Shown: positions 43,130 through 52,335, numbered from the stretch's first letter. The stretch: 64,000 nucleotides of DNA from Verrucomicrobia bacterium LW23 (GCA_003054695.1 QAZA01000039.1:62001-126000), one strand, 5' to 3'. Program-made: numbers and translations. The notes: generated by a model not told the origin, from the letters alone.

Positions 43130-43593
43130 GAACCTCGAAGAGGTTCTATAACCTAGTGTTTCGGCAAGGATCTATTTTAGGATTAGGGCGGTTCAAGAAG
43201 AGATGTTCGCAAGGCTCTGACAACCTCTTCGAGGTTGTATAACCTAGCCTTGGGTGAAGGCGCGAAATCGAACGACCCCAACGCGGGTCGCATCCCTTTT
43301 CGACGCCGAGGGATACAACCCGCATTGGGGTTGATCTGAAACTGCCGCTTACCCAGGGTTCTCTCGCTTCGCTCGGGGAACCCTGGGCTAGGTTATAGAA
43401 CCTCTTCGAGGTTCTCGGACATTCCCCGTCCATGCACGTCTAATCCTAAAATAGATCATTGCCGATGCACTAGCCCAGGGTTCCCTCTCTTCGTTTGGGG
43501 AACCCTGGGCTATATTATACAACCTCTTCGAGGTTATCGGATCGGATTGCGCAAACCCGAGCCTGAACGGCTTTACAAAACTTCTTCGAGGTA
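43130..43593. repeat. Cluster of AACCTC-TTC-GAGGTT palindromes and companion hairpins
   Basis: Four intact copies of the palindrome AACCTC-NNN-GAGGTT lie at 43130-43146, 43221-43237, 43398-43414 and 43521-43535, with a degenerate fifth at 43579-43593. Most are flanked by TATA(A)CC or GGTTATA. Two copies are each preceded by a CCCAGGGTT/AACCCTGGG hairpin (43352-43387 and 43474-43509). A 17-bp sequence ATCTATTTTAGGATTAG (43170-43186) returns inverted at 43440-43456. There is no gene in these 535 bp. It looks like a REP/BIME-type array. Confidence 0.85.
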
Positions 43594-43631
43594 ATCGTAG
43601 CGCGCGCGGGCAAAGGGTAGCTTTCTTCTGC

Positions 43632-44063
43632 TTACACCAGAACGACGAGATCGACCTTGATGTTACCGCGGGTGGCGTTGCTGTAGGGGCACACGATGTG
43701 GGCCTTTTGCACCAGGTCGTCGGCAACGGACTGATCGAGGCCGGGGAGGTGAATCTTGAGTTCGGCCTGGATGGCGAAGCCGGTGGGCACGGGGCCGATG
43801 CCGACGCTGCCTTCAATTTTGGCGTCCGCGGGCAGCGTTACCTTTTCCTTGCCCGCCACATACTTGACGGCGCCGAGAAAACAGGCGCTGTAGCCGGCGG
43901 CAAAAAGCTGCTCCGGGTTGGTGCCGGCACCGCCGGGGCCGCCGAGGCCCTTGGGTACGGTAAGCTTCACATCAAGGCTGCCGTCGTCGGAGACGGCTTT
44001 GCCGTCGCGGCCGCCCGTGGCCGAGGCGTGGGCGGTGTAGAGGACTTGATCCAGTGTGGTCAT
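43632..44063 (-). CDS. ohr: Organic hydroperoxide resistance protein (Ohr/OsmC family)
   Basis: Ohr reduces organic hydroperoxides with a pair of cysteines, using lipoyl or thiol donors, in the cytoplasm. The 143-residue protein has the peroxidatic cysteine in [17 protein letters not shown] near residue 61 and the resolving cysteine in [15 protein letters not shown]. Both reactive cysteines and the conserved [10 protein letters not shown] lead-in are present, favouring Ohr over OsmC. The ATG at 44061-44063 gives [25 protein letters not shown] box at 44151-44156 (minus strand) could belong to its promoter. No OhrR repressor gene is nearby. Confidence 0.95.
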   Translation of the reverse strand: MTTLDQVLYTAHASATGGRDGKAVSDDGSLDVKLTVPKGLGGPGGAGTNPEQLFAAGYSACFLGAVKYVAGKEKVTLPADAKIEGSVGIGPVPTGFAIQAELKIHLPGLDQSVADDLVQKAHIVCPYSNATRGNIKVDLVVLV

Positions 44064-44159
44064 CGCAAATGTAGGAATGGATAGATGGAACCGAAGCGGG
44101 CGAGGGAGATCCGCCGCCCGCCTGGCTACAATCCGGCCAATTCGCGATGCGGTCAAGCC

Positions 44160-45086
44160 CTACGTCCCGGCTTTGGCCAGGCGTTCCTGCTCGCGCTTCA
44201 GCTCCTGCTCGCGCAGGGCTTGTTGTCTGGCCACGCGGGCGGGCACAATGCGGCGGCGGGGCATGGTGGGCTCGAAGGGGTAGTGCTCCTTGCCCAGGGC
44301 GCGCAGTACGGCCTGCTCCATGGGGGTGTAGGCGGTGCCGTCGTTGCGGCGATCGTACCGCATGGGTTGGGTGAGGATACCGGAGGGGTTGATCATCAGC
44401 CGCGCCTCGGGCCGGTGATTGTAGCTGGAGGTGTGCAGCGTAAAGGGGTGCAGCAGAAAGACATCCCCCGCCTTGCCGGTGGTTTCGCGGAAATCCTTGC
44501 ACTGGCGGATGATCTCCTCCGTGGGAAACCCGTTAGGCTCAACGCCTTCGGGGTGATCGGCCAGGTAGCGCGCGATGAGCGGAACGGAGTCGCACGCAAT
44601 AAACGTGCCGCCGCCCCTGGGGTGGATATCGCTGAACAGCGCGACGATGAGCAGGCCTTGTTCGGGGCTGTCGAGGAAGTGCAGGAACCAGTCGCCGTCC
44701 ACGTGCCAGCCCTTCACGTCCGGGCCGGGCGCCATCCATTCCTTGTCGCGGCCGTAGCCGTAGTTGGCGATGAAGCCGTTGCCCCATTTCTGCTCCGGCT
44801 CCACGCTATCTTCGCCGCACAGCTCGCAAATGGCGGCGTAGGCTTTGGGGGCGAACTCGGAGACTTTGTGCAGATCCACCGTGGGCATGTGGATCTTGTC
44901 GTTGGGCCACGTCGCGCGGTCATCGGGGTCGATGCCGTTGCGCAGCCAGGACTCCTGCACCCAGCGGTGGGCGACGCTGCCGGGTGCGGTGTCGAAGCAG
45001 TTGGTGAGGTGAACGAAGCCGTACGCCAGGAAGTTTTCGATATCCGCGGCGCTAAGCACAGGGGACTGACCAAGGGTATTGGACAT
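44160..45086 (-). CDS. Phytanoyl-CoA dioxygenase (PhyH) family protein
   Basis: PhyH-type enzymes are Fe(II)/2-oxoglutarate dioxygenases that hydroxylate varied small molecules. The 308-residue protein has the metal-binding HxD in KGWHVDGDWFLHFLD and the distal histidine in GDVFLLHPFTLHTSSYNHRP, followed by arginines that could bind 2-oxoglutarate. The ATG at 45084-45086 is chosen over an earlier in-frame ATG at 45117-45119. The last 40 residues form a highly charged helix (RQQALREQELKREQERLAK). The substrate cannot be told. It lies 96 bp upstream of ohr on the same strand and may be co-transcribed with it. Confidence 0.88.
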   Translation of the reverse strand: MSNTLGQSPVLSAADIENFLAYGFVHLTNCFDTAPGSVAHRWVQESWLRNGIDPDDRATWPNDKIHMPTVDLHKVSEFAPKAYAAICELCGEDSVEPEQKWGNGFIANYGYGRDKEWMAPGPDVKGWHVDGDWFLHFLDSPEQGLLIVALFSDIHPRGGGTFIACDSVPLIARYLADHPEGVEPNGFPTEEIIRQCKDFRETTGKAGDVFLLHPFTLHTSSYNHRPEARLMINPSGILTQPMRYDRRNDGTAYTPMEQAVLRALGKEHYPFEPTMPRRRIVPARVARQQALREQELKREQERLAKAGT

Positions 45087-45196
45087 GATTGAGGAACTAT
45101 TGTAGTGCAATGGTGGCAATTACGCAAGCGGCGGACGTGGAAACGGTCTCTTTAGGTGGGATAACGGGAGGGAAGCAGAGGGGAACGGGAGGGGAG

Positions 45197-45511
45197 TTAT
45201 TAACCACGAAGCACACGAAGTACACGAAATTTACGGAGGGGACGAAAGGGGGAGGTTGGGTATGGGGGGTATTCTACTTTCCCCATCCGCTTTCCCTATT
45301 ATCCCCACTTAGCGGCTTCGTCCCCCTTCGCGCGAAACTATCCCCATCTGCTCTGCCTCGGTTCGGAGGGGGGAATATTTCACGCTAAGGGGGACAAAGC
45401 CGCTAAGTGGGGATAGTGGGGAATGCTGACTAAATACCCCCATACCTCCGACCTCCCCCTTTCGTCCCCTCCGTAAATTTCGTGTATTTCGTGTGCTTCG
45501 TGGTTAAATAA
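45197..45511. repeat. Nested palindromic repeat element, copy 2
   Basis: This 315-bp element has the same build as the one at 32230-32523. Outer arms of about 60 bp start TTATTAACCACGAAGCACAC on the left and end TGCTTCGTGGTTAAATAA on the right, with three iterated CACGAAG-type units each. The inner stem begins ATCCCCACTTAGCGGCTT at 45301 and returns as its complement ending GCTAAGTGGGGATA at 45415. The inner centre has diverged from copy 1, but the arms agree closely. There is no open frame. Confidence 0.85.
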
Positions 45512-45716
45512 TCCCCGCAGTTTCCCGCAAAAGCGGGGTGGATGATTCGTTGAGGAAAAACATCTGCTGCGCCGCGCGTTCTCGCTCGACGTTTGATGGC
45601 GGACTCTGTACACTCTGCGTCGCGTATCGACATCTCTTTGAGCCTGAAGATGTTGCGTGCGTTTTGACGTTGCGCGCAAAATTTCCGGCTTTTCCCCACC
45701 TCCACCTCCCTCCCCC

Positions 45717-46124
45717 ATGAGAGAGAGCCAAAAAGAATATCTCCTTATCCTGGCCCATCTCTTTCTGGAGCATGAGCACTTTGAGAAGGCGCGCATCCTT
45801 CTGGTGGCGTTGCGGGAGCTCTTTCCCGCCGACCCCGGCGTGGCGCGCGCGCTCTCCTACTGCTACTACCGGCTGGGCTTTTACGAGGAAGCGCTGGGCG
45901 AGGCCGAGGCGAGCCTGGAGATGGATATGCCGGACGACTCCGCCCGCAGCATGGCCGTGGCCAACATCTCCCACTTTTTGCGCGGCAAGGCGCTGTGGGC
46001 GCTGGGGCGCGAGGAGGAGGCGCAGGACGCCCTTTCGCTTTATTTCTCCCGCCAGCAACCGCGCCTGCCCGCGCCTAGGGTGGAGCTGCCCAACGGTGCC
46101 GCGAGGGCCGTCAGCCCCTTCTGA
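45717..46124 (+). CDS. TPR protein next to sctV, possible type III secretion chaperone (SctY-like)
   Basis: This 135-residue protein is almost all helical and holds two to three TPR-like repeats (YLLILAHLFLEHEHFEKARIL, ALSYCYYRLGFYEEALGEAEA and HFLRGKALWALGREEEAQDAL region). It ends in a short disordered tail. The ATG at 45717 avoids a proline run in the longer frame. It ends 15 bp before sctV. In Yersinia the TPR chaperone YscY is encoded beside the sctV homologue and binds it, so by position, size and fold this is a good SctY candidate. Sequence alone does not prove the family; a generic TPR protein is the alternative. Confidence 0.75.
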   Translation: MRESQKEYLLILAHLFLEHEHFEKARILLVALRELFPADPGVARALSYCYYRLGFYEEALGEAEASLEMDMPDDSARSMAVANISHFLRGKALWALGREEEAQDALSLYFSRQQPRLPAPRVELPNGAARAVSPF

Positions 46125-46139
46125 GTTACCCCATGACCT

Positions 46140-48242
46140 ATGAGTCTCGACCTCATCAACGCCTGGGCCAATAAGTTTCTGCTGTCCGTAACGCGGTACA
46201 CGGACATCCTGCTGGCTATTTTTGTCGTGGCGGTCATCGGCCTGATGATCATGCCAATCCCGGCGTGGCTGCTGGATTTGTTGCTGGCGTTTAACCTGGG
46301 CATCTCGGGCTTCCTGCTCATCAAGAGCTTGTATATCCCTAACGTGCTGGCGTTCAGTACCTTCCCGTCGCTGCTGCTGTTTACCACGCTGCTGCGTCTG
46401 GCGCTTAACATTACCACGACGCGCCTCATTCTGCTGTACGCGCACGCGGGCGATATTATCTACACGTTCGGCAACTTCGCCATCGGCGGCAACTTTGTGG
46501 TCGGCACGGTGGTCTTCCTGATCATCACGCTGGTGCAGTTCCTTGTTATTACCAAGGGCGCCGAGCGTGTGGCCGAGGTGGGCGCGCGCTTTACGCTGGA
46601 CGCCATGCCCGGTAAGCAGATGGCCATCGACGCCGACCTGCGCGCCGGCCAGATTGACATGGATACGGCGAAGAAACGCCGCGGTGACCTGGAGAAGGAA
46701 AGCCAGCTTTACGGCGCCATGGACGGCGCCATGAAGTTTGTGAAGGGCGACGCGATCGCGGGCCTGATTATTACGGCCATCAACCTCATCGCCGGCCTGT
46801 GTATCGGCATCATGATGAAGGACATGCCGATCGACAAGGCGATCAAGACCTACACCATTCTGACCATCGGCGACGGTCTGGTGTCGCAGATTCCCGCTCT
46901 GCTGGTCTCCATCACGGCCGGCATTATCGTCACGCGCGTCGGCTCGGACGAAACGCAAAACCTGGGCCAGGAGATCGGCGGGCAGTTCCTCGGCCAGCCC
47001 AAGGCGGTGGTGATTGCCGGCGTGCTGCTGCTGGGCATCGGCCTTATCCCGGGCTTCCCCAAGCTGCAGACATTTTCCCTGGCGGCCATTGTGCTGCTGG
47101 TGGGCTACGCGCTCTACAGGGCACAGATGGTGCCCAAGACGGAAGCCAAGCAGGCGATGACCGGCTTTACCCCCACGGTGCCGCAAAAAACGCCGCCGAA
47201 GAAAACGCAAGGCGGCGACGAGTTCTCCATCACCGTGCCGCTGATGATCGACGTCTCCCCCAGCGTTCAGGATTCCATCCACGCCGACGTGCTGAACGAG
47301 GAGTTGATGAAGATCCGCCGCGCCCTGTACATCGAGCTGGGCGTGCCGTTCCCGGGCATTCACCTGCGCTTTAACGACAGCCTGCCGGCCGGCGTCTACC
47401 GCATCCACCTCAACGAGGTGCCGATCTCCCAGGGCATGCTCAAAGGCGGCCACGTGCTGGCGCGCGAGGCCAAGGAGACGCTCAGCATCATGGGCATCCC
47501 GTTTGTGGAGGAGAAGCAGTTTCTTCCGCACACGCCCTCGCTGTGGGTGCCGGTGGAGCACATGGAGACGCTGCGCAAAGCCAATATTGCCAGCCTGGAA
47601 GTCGCGCAGATCCTCACCTTCCACCTCAGCTTCATCCTCAAAAAATACAGCAACGAGTTTGTGGGCCTGCAGGAGACCAAATACCTGCTGGAGAACATGG
47701 AAGGCCAGTTCCCCGAGGTGGTGCGCGAGGTGCAGCGCGTGCTGCCCGTGCAAAAGATTACCGAGGTGATGCAACGCCTGGTACAGGAGGAAATCTCCAT
47801 CCGCAACCTGCGCACCATTTTGCAAAGCCTTATTGAGTGGGGCCAGAAGGAGAAGGAACCCGTGCTGCTGTGCGAGTACGTGCGGTCCAGCCTGAGGCGC
47901 TACATCAGCTACAAATTCAGCGGCGGCCAGAACATCCTCACCGTCTACATCTTTGAGCAGGACGTGGAGGATACCATCCGCAAAGCCGTGCGCCAGACCA
48001 GCGCCGGCAGCTACCTGGCGCTGGACCCCAACACCGCCCGCAAACTGGTGGAGGCCGTGAAGAAACAGGTGGGCACCCTGCGCGGCACCCAGGCCCAGCG
48101 CCCCGCGCTGCTCATCAGCATGGACGTACGCCGCTACATGCGCAAACTCATCGAGCAAGACCTGTACGAACTACCCGTGCTGAGCCACCAGGAGCTGACG
48201 GAGGAGATCACCATCCAGCCCCTGGGGCGCATACGGCTGTAG
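46140..48242 (+). CDS. sctV: Type III secretion export gate protein SctV (FlhA/FHIPEP family)
   Basis: SctV forms a nonameric ring at the export gate of the type III secretion apparatus. The 700-residue protein has eight N-terminal membrane helices. Between helices 4 and 5 it has the FHIPEP-family signature RFTLDAMPGKQMAIDADLRA. After residue 350 comes the large cytoplasmic domain (ITVPLMIDVSPSVQDSI, QMSFILKKYSNEF-like region, EYVRSSLRRYISYKF), and it ends SHQELTEEITIQPLGRIRL. That ending is typical of injectisome SctV rather than flagellar FlhA. No other secretion or flagellar gene lies in the window, so the system must be scattered or located elsewhere. It follows the TPR gene by 15 bp. Confidence 0.93.
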   Translation: MSLDLINAWANKFLLSVTRYTDILLAIFVVAVIGLMIMPIPAWLLDLLLAFNLGISGFLLIKSLYIPNVLAFSTFPSLLLFTTLLRLALNITTTRLILLYAHAGDIIYTFGNFAIGGNFVVGTVVFLIITLVQFLVITKGAERVAEVGARFTLDAMPGKQMAIDADLRAGQIDMDTAKKRRGDLEKESQLYGAMDGAMKFVKGDAIAGLIITAINLIAGLCIGIMMKDMPIDKAIKTYTILTIGDGLVSQIPALLVSITAGIIVTRVGSDETQNLGQEIGGQFLGQPKAVVIAGVLLLGIGLIPGFPKLQTFSLAAIVLLVGYALYRAQMVPKTEAKQAMTGFTPTVPQKTPPKKTQGGDEFSITVPLMIDVSPSVQDSIHADVLNEELMKIRRALYIELGVPFPGIHLRFNDSLPAGVYRIHLNEVPISQGMLKGGHVLAREAKETLSIMGIPFVEEKQFLPHTPSLWVPVEHMETLRKANIASLEVAQILTFHLSFILKKYSNEFVGLQETKYLLENMEGQFPEVVREVQRVLPVQKITEVMQRLVQEEISIRNLRTILQSLIEWGQKEKEPVLLCEYVRSSLRRYISYKFSGGQNILTVYIFEQDVEDTIRKAVRQTSAGSYLALDPNTARKLVEAVKKQVGTLRGTQAQRPALLISMDVRRYMRKLIEQDLYELPVLSHQELTEEITIQPLGRIRL

Positions 48243-48268
48243 GGCTGGCGCGCGCTTGCACGAGCCGG

Positions 48269-49036
48269 TTACACCTCCCCAAACAGCAGCCTGGCGTATC
48301 CGGCCGGAGTGTGGTCGTCCAGGCGCTCCACCACGAGGTCGGCTTTGTCCACGAGCTCCGCGCGGGGGTGGGTGGTGGCGACGCCGACGACCTTCATGCC
48401 GCCTGCTTTGCCGGCCGTGATGCCCATGAAGCTGTCCTCAAACACCACGGCGCGGGCCGGGTTGTAGCCCAGGCGGGCGGCCGCTGTGAGGAACGGCTCG
48501 GGGTCCGGCTTGCCCTTCTTCACGTCTTCGCTGCTGACGATGCCGCAAAAATAGTCGCCCAAACCCAGAACCTCCAGCGTGGTGGTGATGTTCAGCCGCT
48601 GTGTGGAGGAGGCAATGATGCACGGCACGGCCGCCTCGCGCAGGGCCTGCAGAAACTCGCGCACGCCGGGCAGCGATTCCATGCCGTCGCGGCGGATAAC
48701 CTCGCGATACAACTCCTCCTTGCGCAACGAGATACGCTCAATCTCCGGCACGTCGTGCGTCCAGTTCAGCAGGTCGGGGATGATCGACTGATTGCGCATG
48801 CCAAAGCCGGCTTTGAAGTGGCCCTCCGGCAGCGGCAGGCCAAGCTCCGCGCCCAGCAGGTCCCAGCTCTCCTCGTGCGCTTTGGCGGATTCGATGATGA
48901 CGCCGTCCCAGTCAAACAGCACCGACCAGGTGGCGGGCGTGGCGGGAATCGTCGCAAAGGTAACGGCCGGCTCGCGCGCGACGGCGGCCGCGGCGGGGGA
49001 GGCAGAGGTGGAAGCGGAAGGCGTGCTTGTGCTCAT
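48269..49036 (-). CDS. HAD-superfamily phosphatase / beta-phosphoglucomutase-like
   Basis: This 255-residue enzyme belongs to HAD subfamily I. Motif I is SVLFDWDGVIIES (the aspartate nucleophile and the second Asp two residues on), motif II CIIASSTQR, the lysine lies in KKGKPDPEPF, and motif IV is VVFEDSFMGITAGKAGG. A helical cap follows motif I. It resembles beta-phosphoglucomutase and related sugar-phosphate phosphatases; the true substrate is open. The first 40 residues or so are serine/alanine/threonine/proline-rich and not part of the fold, in line with other extended proteins in this genome. Start ATG at 49034-49036. It converges with sctV. Confidence 0.88.
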   Translation of the reverse strand: MSTSTPSASTSASPAAAAVAREPAVTFATIPATPATWSVLFDWDGVIIESAKAHEESWDLLGAELGLPLPEGHFKAGFGMRNQSIIPDLLNWTHDVPEIERISLRKEELYREVIRRDGMESLPGVREFLQALREAAVPCIIASSTQRLNITTTLEVLGLGDYFCGIVSSEDVKKGKPDPEPFLTAAARLGYNPARAVVFEDSFMGITAGKAGGMKVVGVATTHPRAELVDKADLVVERLDDHTPAGYARLLFGEV

Positions 49037-49106
49037 GACACCGCCTGCATGCCGCAAACGCCGCTCCCGCGCAAGCTTAAGCTTCCGATCCGGGACGATA
49101 ATCTCC

Positions 49107-49137
49107 CGTCTGTGTGTTCCGTGTGCTCCGTGGTAAA
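49107..49137. repeat. Solitary TTTACCACGGAG-type repeat arm
   Basis: Read on the minus strand this is TTTACCACGGAGCACACGGA followed by ACACACAGACG, a close match to the arms around the GxxExxY gene at 53.7-54.3 kb. There is no partner arm nearby. It lies between the HAD phosphatase and SRPBCC genes, just ahead of the latter's start. Confidence 0.7.
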
Positions 49138-49203
49138 CAATCCCTTTTCCCCTCCAAACTTGCGCTTCCGTCCCGGCAAGGGCTGGTGCTATGCTGCGCG
49201 GCC

Positions 49204-49947
49204 GTGGAAACTTACGAGCGCTCCGTTATCATACGCACAGCGGTGGGTAAGGTATTCGATTTCTTTCGCTACACGCCTAACATTCGCCACCTGGCGCCGT
49301 TTCCGTTTCGCGTGCTGGATGTGCGCATGCCGCCGCTGCCCGAGGCGGGCGCCCGCACGGAGATGGATGTGCGCACGTGGGGCCTGTTTCAGCGCTGGAC
49401 GTTGTTGTGCAAGGAGATGCGCGAACCTTCCCGCGATCCGCTGCCGCCCCACCCGCTGGCGCAGGCACTGCGCATCGCCGCGGATTCCCCTCCCGCGCCG
49501 GCCCCCGCCGCTGCCGCATCCCCCTCCGCCGCGCCGGCCCCCGAAGGGCCGTCAGCTACCGGATGCAACGTTCACGTTGCCTTCCGTGCCCGCATTATCA
49601 TGCAGGCGGAGTTCTCGCCGTTCCGCGTGTGGGTGCATACGCTGACGCTGCGCGAAGCCGCCGAGGGCGGGCCGGTGGAGCTGACCGATCGCGTCGACTA
49701 CGAGCACCGCAGCGGCGTTACCTCCCTGCTGCTGGGCGCCCTGGTGCGGGGGGAGATGGACCGCCTCTACACGTTTCGCCAGGGCCGCGCCAAGCGCATT
49801 CTGGAGGGCGCAAGCAAGCCGCACACTCTCTCCAGCCGCGACGAGGAGAGCCAGCACAAGGCCAACGCGGTGCGGATTCTCTCCGAGAACGAAGTGCGCT
49901 TTCGCGAAACCGACGCTTCGCCCGGGGGAGACAAGGCGCGCCGTTGA
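49204..49947 (+). CDS. SRPBCC-like (START/cyclase-fold) hypothetical protein
   Basis: This 247-residue protein starts at a GTG (VETYERSVIIRTAVGKVFDFF). The opening, a strand followed by a helix-associated VFDFFRYTPNIRHLAPF, is typical of the SRPBCC ligand-binding fold. The later strands (HVAFRARIIMQAEFSPF, WVHTLTLREAAEGGPVELTDRVDYEH) and the C-terminal helix fit as well. A proline/alanine insertion of about 45 residues splits the domain in the middle. Upstream in-frame ATG codons fall in the repeat arm and are unlikely. Such proteins bind hydrophobic ligands; which one is unknown. It ends 30 bp before the FUSC gene and likely shares its transcript. Confidence 0.7.
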   Translation: METYERSVIIRTAVGKVFDFFRYTPNIRHLAPFPFRVLDVRMPPLPEAGARTEMDVRTWGLFQRWTLLCKEMREPSRDPLPPHPLAQALRIAADSPPAPAPAAAASPSAAPAPEGPSATGCNVHVAFRARIIMQAEFSPFRVWVHTLTLREAAEGGPVELTDRVDYEHRSGVTSLLLGALVRGEMDRLYTFRQGRAKRILEGASKPHTLSSRDEESQHKANAVRILSENEVRFRETDASPGGDKARR

Positions 49948-49977
49948 TTCCGCCCGGTCCCATCGCCGCACACACGC

Positions 49978-52308
49978 ATGCAACTCACGCTTAGCGAGGC
50001 ACTTGGCGCTATCCGCTCGCCCAGCCCGGGTGCGGCGGGCTTTGCGTTACGCACTACCGTCGCCGTGCTGCTCTCCCTTTTTTGGGCGTTTGCGATGAAT
50101 CTGGAGAGCCCCGGCTGGGCGCCGACGACGGCCATTGTTCTGGCCAGCCCCTACCACGGGCAGGTCATCTCCAAGGGCGTGTACCGGCTCATCGGCACGT
50201 GCGCGGGCGCCTCCATGGCGGTGTTTATTGTGGCGGTGTTTGCGCAGACACCCGAGCTGTGTCTGCTGGTGGTGGCGCTGTGGATCGGTGGGTGCATGTT
50301 TGCGGCCACCATGCTGCGCAATTTTGTGGCGTACGGCGCCATGCTGGCCGGCTTTTCCGCCTCCGTTGTCGTGCTGGGCGCGCTGCCCGATCACCCCCTG
50401 CGCGTGCTCGACATTGCCCTGGCGCGTGTGTGCGCCATTGCCCTGGGCATCCTGGCCACGGCGCTGGTGGCCGGAATCTTTACGCCCGGCGGCGCCACGC
50501 GGCAAATGAACGACCACCTGCGCCGCCTGCTTACCGATCTTACCCACGTGCTGCGCACCTACAGCAGCGCGGACTTTGCGCCGCAGGTAGCACCCCGCCG
50601 CCGCGCTCTGGCCGGGGAGATCATCGCGCTCGATTCCCACATCGTGTTCGCCTCCGCCGAGACGCACCTGGTGCGCGAGCAGCGCGAGGGCCTGGTCGGC
50701 ATCGGCGCCGCGCTGATGCACGCGCTTACCGCCGTGGGCGGCACCGGCTTCTCCTGGCGCTGGATGACGCCCGAGCAACGGGCGCACCCCGATTTCGTCG
50801 CCGCCATGGGCGAGGCTCTCGATGCCGGCCGGCGTATCGAGGCCTGGCTGGCCGGGCCGGACGACTCGCCGCCGCCGCGCCTGCTGGAGCACGCCGGCCG
50901 GGTGCGGCGCCTGGCCAAAGCCAGCATCAGCGGCCCGGCCGGGGCGGAGAAACCCGGGCTGATGAACGTGGCGATTCACCGTGTGCGCGAGACGCTGGAG
51001 CACCTGCATGTGGCCCTGGCCGGCTATGCGGAGTGGCGCGCCGGCAAGCCCGTGGTAACGCCGCCGCGCGTGCAGTTCTCCTTCCACACCCACCCGGCGG
51101 ATGCGCTGCTGAACGGCGCGCGCTGCTGCCTGCTTATCCTGGCCGCCGGCGCGTTCTGGATCCTTACGGCGTGGCCGGCCGGCGGCTTTCTTGTCAGCCT
51201 GGTGGCGGCGTACGTGTGCGTGGCGTCGGTGCAGAAGAATCCGGCGGCGTTTGGCCCGCCGTTTGTGGTGGGGACGCTGATTGCGCTGCCGGTGGTGGGG
51301 TGGATTTCGCTGGTGCCGATGAGCATGATCGAGGGCTTTGTGCCGCTGGCGGTGGTGCTGGGCGTGCCGGTGTTTATGGGCGCGCTGGCGTGGGGCTGCT
51401 CCGCCGACGCGCCGCGTGTCTCCACAGCCGGCTTTGCGTTTTTGCTCATCTTTATCCTGATGCTGGCGCCGACCAACCCCGCGGTGTTTAACGCTGCGGA
51501 GTACTTCAACCGCGCCATCGCCACGCTCATCGCGATCCTGCTCTCCGTGGGCAGCTCCGTCTTTCTGCTGCCGCTCGATCCGCACCGTCGTGCCCACCTG
51601 CTCATCCGCACCATGTGCTGCGAGGTGGAGGATCTGGTGGCGAGGGCGGGGGCGGCGGCTCACACCCCCAGCCGCGCGCAGTGGGAGAGCCGCATGTACG
51701 ACCGCCTCTGCGGCTCCATGCCGTTCCTCAGCAGCGAGCAAAAGGAGGCGGATGTGCTGAGCAGCGCTTTTGCCGCACTGCAGATCGGCGCCACCATCAT
51801 CGACGTACGCGAGGCCGCCGCCGCCGAGCTGGACGATCGCATGCCTCGCGGCCACCTGTTTGCCCGCAGGACAGCCGCCGGCGTGCCCGGTGGCGGCGGC
51901 ATGGCAGCCATCCGCGGCGTGCTGGATGCCGACGAGGACGACCACTGGCACGCCGTCACCGCCCGCCAGGCCGACGCCGCGTGGCTGAGCGCCACGGTGG
52001 ACCGCGCGGTGGCCAGCCTGAGCGCCATGGCTATTGAACCGGTCGTCGTCGCCCAGCGCATGCACCGCATTGCCGGGCGCCTGGCCGAACGCGGCGCCGC
52101 CGTGGAGAAAGCGCGTGCCGGCGACTTTACGCGCGGCAACTCGTTCCTGCGCATCGCCATCTCCCTGGAGGGCATCGCGCTGCTTCTCGACAGCTACGGC
52201 CAGACCTTCAGCGACGTGCGCCACGAAATCATGCCCGACGACGACATCGACCGCACCCAGCGCCCGGACCACCACCCCGGCGAGGCCCCGAGGACCAGCT
52301 TTGCGTAG
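49978..52308 (+). CDS. FUSC-family membrane transporter (AaeB-like)
   Basis: FUSC proteins export aromatic acids or similar compounds across the inner membrane. The 776-residue protein has two membrane blocks. The first, at residues of about 20-170, opens with FALRTTVAVLLSLFWAFAMN and the conserved SPGWAPTTAIVLASPYHGQV. The second, at about 370-540, includes LILAAGAFWILTAWPAGGF. Each block is followed by a cytoplasmic helical part (DHLRRLLTDLTHVLRTY and the long C-terminus), as in AaeB. No membrane-fusion partner (AaeA-like) is visible nearby. The start ATG at 49978 gives MQLTLSEALGAIRSPSPG. The substrate is not known. Confidence 0.88.
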   Translation: MQLTLSEALGAIRSPSPGAAGFALRTTVAVLLSLFWAFAMNLESPGWAPTTAIVLASPYHGQVISKGVYRLIGTCAGASMAVFIVAVFAQTPELCLLVVALWIGGCMFAATMLRNFVAYGAMLAGFSASVVVLGALPDHPLRVLDIALARVCAIALGILATALVAGIFTPGGATRQMNDHLRRLLTDLTHVLRTYSSADFAPQVAPRRRALAGEIIALDSHIVFASAETHLVREQREGLVGIGAALMHALTAVGGTGFSWRWMTPEQRAHPDFVAAMGEALDAGRRIEAWLAGPDDSPPPRLLEHAGRVRRLAKASISGPAGAEKPGLMNVAIHRVRETLEHLHVALAGYAEWRAGKPVVTPPRVQFSFHTHPADALLNGARCCLLILAAGAFWILTAWPAGGFLVSLVAAYVCVASVQKNPAAFGPPFVVGTLIALPVVGWISLVPMSMIEGFVPLAVVLGVPVFMGALAWGCSADAPRVSTAGFAFLLIFILMLAPTNPAVFNAAEYFNRAIATLIAILLSVGSSVFLLPLDPHRRAHLLIRTMCCEVEDLVARAGAAAHTPSRAQWESRMYDRLCGSMPFLSSEQKEADVLSSAFAALQIGATIIDVREAAAAELDDRMPRGHLFARRTAAGVPGGGGMAAIRGVLDADEDDHWHAVTARQADAAWLSATVDRAVASLSAMAIEPVVVAQRMHRIAGRLAERGAAVEKARAGDFTRGNSFLRIAISLEGIALLLDSYGQTFSDVRHEIMPDDDIDRTQRPDHHPGEAPRTSFA

Positions 52309-52335
52309 GCGGGAGACAGGGGGAGGGACTACGCC

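Noticed and set aside
43130-43593. CRISPR array
   Set aside because: The repeat units are short palindromes at irregular distances, without equal spacers or cas genes nearby.
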